A DNA stretch of 64,000 bases from an uncultured Bacilli bacterium. Its GTDB lineage: Bacteria; Bacillota_I; Bacilli_A; RF39; UBA660. Within the stretch, counting starts at the first letter, position 1; each line of letters opens with the position of its first letter. This document shows, in pieces, positions 60,765-64,000 of this stretch. The notes under the pieces were generated by a model. It ran no database searches. It was not told the origin of the DNA and was given only the letters and a program-made list of their open reading frames with translations. The stretch lies in assembly GCA_934119965.1 (NCBI GenBank), contig CAKOTA010000002.1:1-64000 (forward strand), in the 5' to 3' direction. The position numbers and the translations under genes are program-made.

Positions 60765-61295
60765 TTATGCTGCTTTCTTTCCTTCTTTACGAACAATATG
60801 TTCATCTTTGTATCTAATTCCTTTTCCTTTATAAGGTTCAGGTTGTCTTATTTTTCTAATGTTTGCAGCGAATTCACCAACAAGACATTTATCAATACCT
60901 TTAATTACTAATTCTGTATTACTTGGAGATTCAACTGTTAATCCGTCTGGTACTGTTACTACTACAGGATGTGAATAACCAGCACTAACTGTGATAGTTT
61001 TTCCACTTACTGCAAAACGGTAACCAACACCTACAGATTCAAGTTGTTTTTCATAACCTTCAGTTACTCCAACGATCATATTTTTAATATTTGCATTTGC
61101 TGTACCATGAAATGCTTTATCCATGTCACTTTTTCTTTCAACATGTACTTCATTATCTTTAACTGATACAGTAATATTTTTGTTTACCTCAGTAGAAAGT
61201 TCACCTTTTGGACCTTTTACTGTAACAATATTACCATTAACTGTTAAAGTTACATTTTCAGGTAAAGTCAATATTCTATTTCCAATACGACTCAT
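60765..61295 (-). CDS. rplF: 50S ribosomal protein L6
   Basis: The 176-aa protein has two similar beta-alpha domains: SRIGNRILTLPENVTLTVN first, then YRFAVSGKTITVSAGYSHPV and the C-terminal RQPEPYKGKGIRYKDE. AAAGGATG precedes the ATG. It follows rpsH by 13 bases. Confidence 0.98.
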   Translation of the reverse strand: MSRIGNRILTLPENVTLTVNGNIVTVKGPKGELSTEVNKNITVSVKDNEVHVERKSDMDKAFHGTANANIKNMIVGVTEGYEKQLESVGVGYRFAVSGKTITVSAGYSHPVVVTVPDGLTVESPSNTELVIKGIDKCLVGEFAANIRKIRQPEPYKGKGIRYKDEHIVRKEGKKAA

Positions 61296-61308
61296 ATTCT
61301 CATCCTTT

Positions 61309-61701
61309 CTACCAAATGTAAGCTAAAACTTCTCCACCTAATGATTCTTTTCTTGCTTCTTTATCAGTCATAATTCCTTTAGATGTAGAAACGATTGCTA
61401 TACCTAAACCGTTTAATACTTTAGGCATTTCTTCAGTTTTAGCATAAACACGTAAACCTGGTTTACTAATTCTTTTAAGTCCAGTAATTACACGTTCTTT
61501 ATTTTGTCCATATTTTAAATTTAAAACAATAATGTTTTGAATGTTATTTTTCTTTACTTTGAAGTCTTCGATGAATCCTTGTTCTTTTAAGATTCTTGCA
61601 ATTTCAAGTTTAATCTTAGAAGCAGGTACTTCAACTTCTTTATAACGCATTTGATTAGCATTACGAATTCTCGTAAGCATATCTGCTATTGGATCTGTCA
61701 T
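61309..61701 (-). CDS. rpsH: 30S ribosomal protein S8
   Basis: The 130-aa protein starts TDPIADMLTRIRNANQMRY and ends GIMTDKEARKESLGGEVLAYIW, the rRNA-binding end. GGAGG precedes the ATG. In other bacteria S8 controls the spc operon through an rRNA-like site upstream of rplE; the spacers here are too short for me to judge this. Confidence 0.98.
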   Translation of the reverse strand: MTDPIADMLTRIRNANQMRYKEVEVPASKIKLEIARILKEQGFIEDFKVKKNNIQNIIVLNLKYGQNKERVITGLKRISKPGLRVYAKTEEMPKVLNGLGIAIVSTSKGIMTDKEARKESLGGEVLAYIW

Positions 61702-61720
61702 ACAATCCCTCCTTCTCTAA

Positions 61721-61906
61721 TTACCAACTAGATTTTTTAACACCTGGTATTTGTCCTTTATAAGCTAATTCTCTAAAGCAAATACGACAAATTCCATATT
61801 TTTTAAGTACTGCGTGAGGTCTACCACATCTTTCGCAACGAGTATATTCACGTACTTTGAATTTTTGTTTTCTTGATTGTTTAACAATCATACTTTTCTT
61901 TGCCAT
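61721..61906 (-). CDS. rpsZ: 30S ribosomal protein S14 type Z
   Basis: The 61-aa zinc-binding form has two CxxC pairs in CERCGRPHAVLKKYGICRIC. Only the short type is seen here. AGGAGG precedes the ATG. It lies between rplE and rpsH. Confidence 0.97.
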   Translation of the reverse strand: MAKKSMIVKQSRKQKFKVREYTRCERCGRPHAVLKKYGICRICFRELAYKGQIPGVKKSSW

Positions 61907-61924
61907 AATATCCTCCTATAGTTA

Positions 61925-62464
61925 TTACTTTTTAAATGGCATACCGAAACCTTTTAATAATGAAAGAGCTTCTTCATTTGTTTTTGCTGTTGTTACAAAA
62001 ACGATGTCCATTCCACGTACTTTAACTACGTTGTCATATTCTATTTCTGAGAAAATTAATTGTTCATTTAATCCAAGAGTATAATTACCTCTACCATCAA
62101 ATGATTTAGGTGAAATCCCTCTAAAGTCTCTTACACGAGGTAATGTAATACTAATTAATTTATCTAAGAAGTTATACATATTTTCTCCACGTAATGTAAC
62201 TTTACATCCGATTCCTTGACCTGCTCTTAATTTAAATCCAGCTATGGCTTTTTTTGCTTTAGTTATAACTGGTTTTTGACCTGTAATAATTTCTAAGTCT
62301 GCAACAGCAGCTTCTAATAATTTACTATTACTTACGCCATCTCCGACACCCATATTGATAACAATTTTATCTAATTTAGGTACTTGCATTATATTTTCAT
62401 AGTTAAATTCTTTTGTTAAATTAGGTACGATTTCTTCATTATATTTTGCTTTTAGGCGGTTCAT
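61925..62464 (-). CDS. rplE: 50S ribosomal protein L5
   Basis: The 179-aa protein includes MQVPKLDKIVINMGVGDGVS, LRAGQGIGCKVTLRG and GNYTLGLNEQLIFSEIEYD. The start at 62464 follows AGGAGGG; an in-frame ATG six codons earlier overlaps that site. It binds 5S rRNA. Confidence 0.98.
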   Translation of the reverse strand: MNRLKAKYNEEIVPNLTKEFNYENIMQVPKLDKIVINMGVGDGVSNSKLLEAAVADLEIITGQKPVITKAKKAIAGFKLRAGQGIGCKVTLRGENMYNFLDKLISITLPRVRDFRGISPKSFDGRGNYTLGLNEQLIFSEIEYDNVVKVRGMDIVFVTTAKTNEEALSLLKGFGMPFKK

Positions 62465-62482
62465 AATATACCCTCCTTCCAA

Positions 62483-62791
62483 TTAATCAAGTGTAGAATT
62501 AGATTTTTTAGTAATTCTAACTTTTTTTCCATTTTTATCTGTTGTATGTCCAATTCTGCTTGGTTTCTTTGTTTTTGAATCTAATATCATAACATTAGAT
62601 GCATCAATTGGTAATTCCATATCTACAATACTACCAGCTGTTTGTCCATTTGGTTTAACATGTTTTTTAGCAACATTAATTCCTTCAACAACAACTTTAT
62701 TTTCATTTTTAAGTACTTTTGTAATATTTCCTTCTTTACCTTTATCTTTACCAGCAATAACAACAACTTTATCTCCAGTTTTTAATTTCAT
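62483..62791 (-). CDS. rplX: 50S ribosomal protein L24
   Basis: The 102-aa protein has the KOW motif near its start (LKTGDKVVVIAGKDKGKEG) and EGINVAKKHVKPNGQTAGSI. The length is normal. GGAGG precedes the ATG. Confidence 0.98.
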   Translation of the reverse strand: MKLKTGDKVVVIAGKDKGKEGNITKVLKNENKVVVEGINVAKKHVKPNGQTAGSIVDMELPIDASNVMILDSKTKKPSRIGHTTDKNGKKVRITKKSNSTLD

Positions 62792-62810
62792 GTTATCCTC
62801 CTTCTAAAGG

Positions 62811-63179
62811 CTATAGCACTTCTTTAGCAAGTGATACAATCTTCATAAAATCTTTATCACGTAATTCACGTGCTACTGGTCCAAATACACGAGTTCCTAC
62901 TGGACTCTTATCATCTTTGATGATAACACAAGCATTGTCATCAAATTTTATGTAAGATCCATCTTCTCTTCTTAGACCAAATTTGCTTCTAACAATTACA
63001 GCTTTAACAACTTTTCCTTTTTGTACTGTACCGTTAGGAGTTGCTTTTTTAACTGCTACAACTACAGTATCTCCAATATTTCCAGTTTTTACTTTGCTTC
63101 CACCTAATACACGAATTACACTTACTTCACGTGCACCAGAGTTATCTGCAACTTTTAAACGGCTTTCTTGTTGAATCAT
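62811..63179 (-). CDS. rplN: 50S ribosomal protein L14
   Basis: The 122-aa protein opens MIQQESRLKVADNSGAREVS and ends with RVFGPVARELRDKDFMKIVS. It is one of the best conserved ribosomal proteins and is intact. GGAGG precedes the ATG. Confidence 0.98.
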   Translation of the reverse strand: MIQQESRLKVADNSGAREVSVIRVLGGSKVKTGNIGDTVVVAVKKATPNGTVQKGKVVKAVIVRSKFGLRREDGSYIKFDDNACVIIKDDKSPVGTRVFGPVARELRDKDFMKIVSLAKEVL

Positions 63180-63202
63180 ATTGATCCTCCTCCCAGTGTC
63201 AA

Positions 63203-63460
63203 TTATAAAATAATTGCTTTTTCTACTATCTCTACTAAACGGAAATGTTTAGATTTAGATAATGGTCTTGTTTCAGCTATACGAACAGTATCTCCGATTT
63301 TTGCTTCATTTTTTTCATCATGAGCAGCATATTTTTTAGAGTATTTAACTCTTTTTCCATATAGTGGGTCTTTTTTATAAGTTTCAACTAAAACTGTAAT
63401 AGTTTTGTCAGTTTTATCACTTACAACTTTACCAACTAATTCACGACTTGACTTTGCCAT
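63203..63460 (-). CDS. rpsQ: 30S ribosomal protein S17
   Basis: The 85-aa OB-fold protein has RELVGKVVSDKTDKTITVLV, KRVKYSKKYAAHDEKNEAKI and GDTVRIAETRPLSKSKHFRL. The start overlaps the rpmC stop by one base. Confidence 0.98.
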   Translation of the reverse strand: MAKSSRELVGKVVSDKTDKTITVLVETYKKDPLYGKRVKYSKKYAAHDEKNEAKIGDTVRIAETRPLSKSKHFRLVEIVEKAIIL

Positions 63461-63666
63461 TAGTTACCTCCCTTAATATTAAGTTCACGTTCTCTTAAAA
63501 TTGTTTTCATACGTGCAACTAATTTTCTAAGTTCATTTATTCTTGATGGTTTTTCTAAGTTACCAGTAGCTTGGCTAAATCTTAAATTAAATAATTCTTC
63601 TTTGTATTCATTAATTTTATTATTAATTTCTTCATTTGATAATTCTCTAATTTCTTTATTAGTCAT
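63460..63666 (-). CDS. rpmC: 50S ribosomal protein L29
   Basis: The 68-aa helical hairpin protein (TNKEIRELSNEEINNKINEY, then LFNLRFSQATGNLEKPSRI) lies at the peptide exit tunnel. The start at 63666 overlaps the rplP end by 8 bases and has GGTGAAG upstream inside rplP; an in-frame ATG four codons earlier is less likely. Confidence 0.96.
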   Translation of the reverse strand: MTNKEIRELSNEEINNKINEYKEELFNLRFSQATGNLEKPSRINELRKLVARMKTILRERELNIKGGN

Positions 63667-64000
63667 TAGCTTCACCATCTTTCTTTACAAATTTACATTT
63701 GATAGGTAATTTATGCATTGCTAATCTAAATGCTTCACGAGCTGTTGCTTCATCAACGCCACCGATTTCAAACATAACTTTTCCTTTTTTAACAACTGCT
63801 ACCCATTTTTCTGGTTGACCTTTACCTTTACCCATACGAGTTTCTAAAGGTATTTTAGTTAATGAAAGGTGTGGGAATATGTTAATCCATACTTTACCAC
63901 CACGTTTCATATATCTTGTCATAGCTACACGAGCAGCTTCGATTTGGTTTTGAGTAATCCAAGCCCCTTCGCAAGCCATCAAACCATATTCACCAAAGTT
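63659..64000 (-). CDS. rplP: 50S ribosomal protein L16, 5' end outside the window
   Basis: The frame is open to the window edge. Of about 140 expected residues, 113 are seen: NFGEYGLMACEGAWIT at the edge, then EAARVAMTRYMKRGGKVWI, ETRMGKGKGQPEKWVAVV and HKLPIKCKFVKK. The ATGATG near 63982 is internal, because the family's sequence continues upstream of it. This is the first visible gene of the spc part. Confidence 0.97.
   Translation of the reverse strand, partial: NFGEYGLMACEGAWITQNQIEAARVAMTRYMKRGGKVWINIFPHLSLTKIPLETRMGKGKGQPEKWVAVVKKGKVMFEIGGVDEATAREAFRLAMHKLPIKCKFVKKDGEAND

Noticed and set aside
1..64000. Mollicutes code (TGA as Trp)
   Set aside because: Trp is TGG throughout and TGA ends genes such as neuB in a tight ATGA overlap, so the standard bacterial code holds.
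1..64000. CRISPR arrays, rRNA operons and complete insertion sequences
   Set aside because: I saw no regularly spaced repeats, no rRNA signature and no transposase; the only multi-copy element found is the hairpin repeat.

Overview
The window is AT-rich DNA from a walled, low-GC Gram-positive bacterium of the Bacillota/Mycoplasmatota kind. The evidence is Shine-Dalgarno sites of the AGGAGG type before almost every gene, Bacillota operon orders (spc/alpha ribosomal operon, hpf-secA, ecfA1A2T-truA-rplM-rpsI), a type-Z S14, peptidoglycan enzymes and an agr system. TGA is used as a stop (for example the ATGA overlap of neuB and neuC) and Trp is TGG, so the code is the standard bacterial one. The L30 gene is missing from the spc operon, as in some reduced lineages. 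I would place it among uncultured gut-type Bacilli, but the exact taxon cannot be fixed from this sequence.

Layout. 1-723: six tRNA genes on the minus strand (Val-Thr-Tyr-Gln-Lys-Leu; Leu is cut by the window edge). 769-8386: housekeeping and envelope genes, including an S1-domain protein, an Nfu scaffold, trpS with a possible Fe-S motif, an OatA-like acetyltransferase with two SGNH-type domains, and a CHAP surface hydrolase. 8804-12806: four genes for surface-type proteins (Cna-like, a small beta protein, a pectate-lyase/WxL-like adhesin, a collagen-like protein), none with a signal peptide. 13383-16799: secA, hpf and a cold-shock gene. 17098-20004: an agr quorum-sensing locus in which agrBD and agrAC converge on one shared terminator. 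20042-25634: AbiEi-like protein, Ca-type ATPase, thioredoxin-like protein, Abi_2 protein and amidase. 26169-30086: radical SAM enzyme, Nudix hydrolase and HelD. 30091-36747: a sialic-acid surface glycan operon. 36846-40689: hybrid histidine kinase and AMP-ligase. 40690-47136: a patchy region with gene relics, two small XRE regulators, the DUF3592-LemA-DUF2207 operon, a lipoprotein and a newly read 51-aa gene. 47149-64000: RlmI-like methylase, frameshifted yjdF, rpsI/rplM/truA/ecf, a prepilin plus SDR insertion, and the alpha and spc ribosomal operons running off the window end.

The most interesting signals are RNA-level. One is a pseudoknot-capable leader between infA and rpmJ. The other is a 20-bp-arm hairpin, present in three copies, whose loop carries the ribosome-binding site (and in two copies the start codon) of the amidase gene or its duplicates. 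Broken pieces of RhuM, ParA, amidase and XRE genes between 13.0 and 41.4 kb mark past gene turnover.
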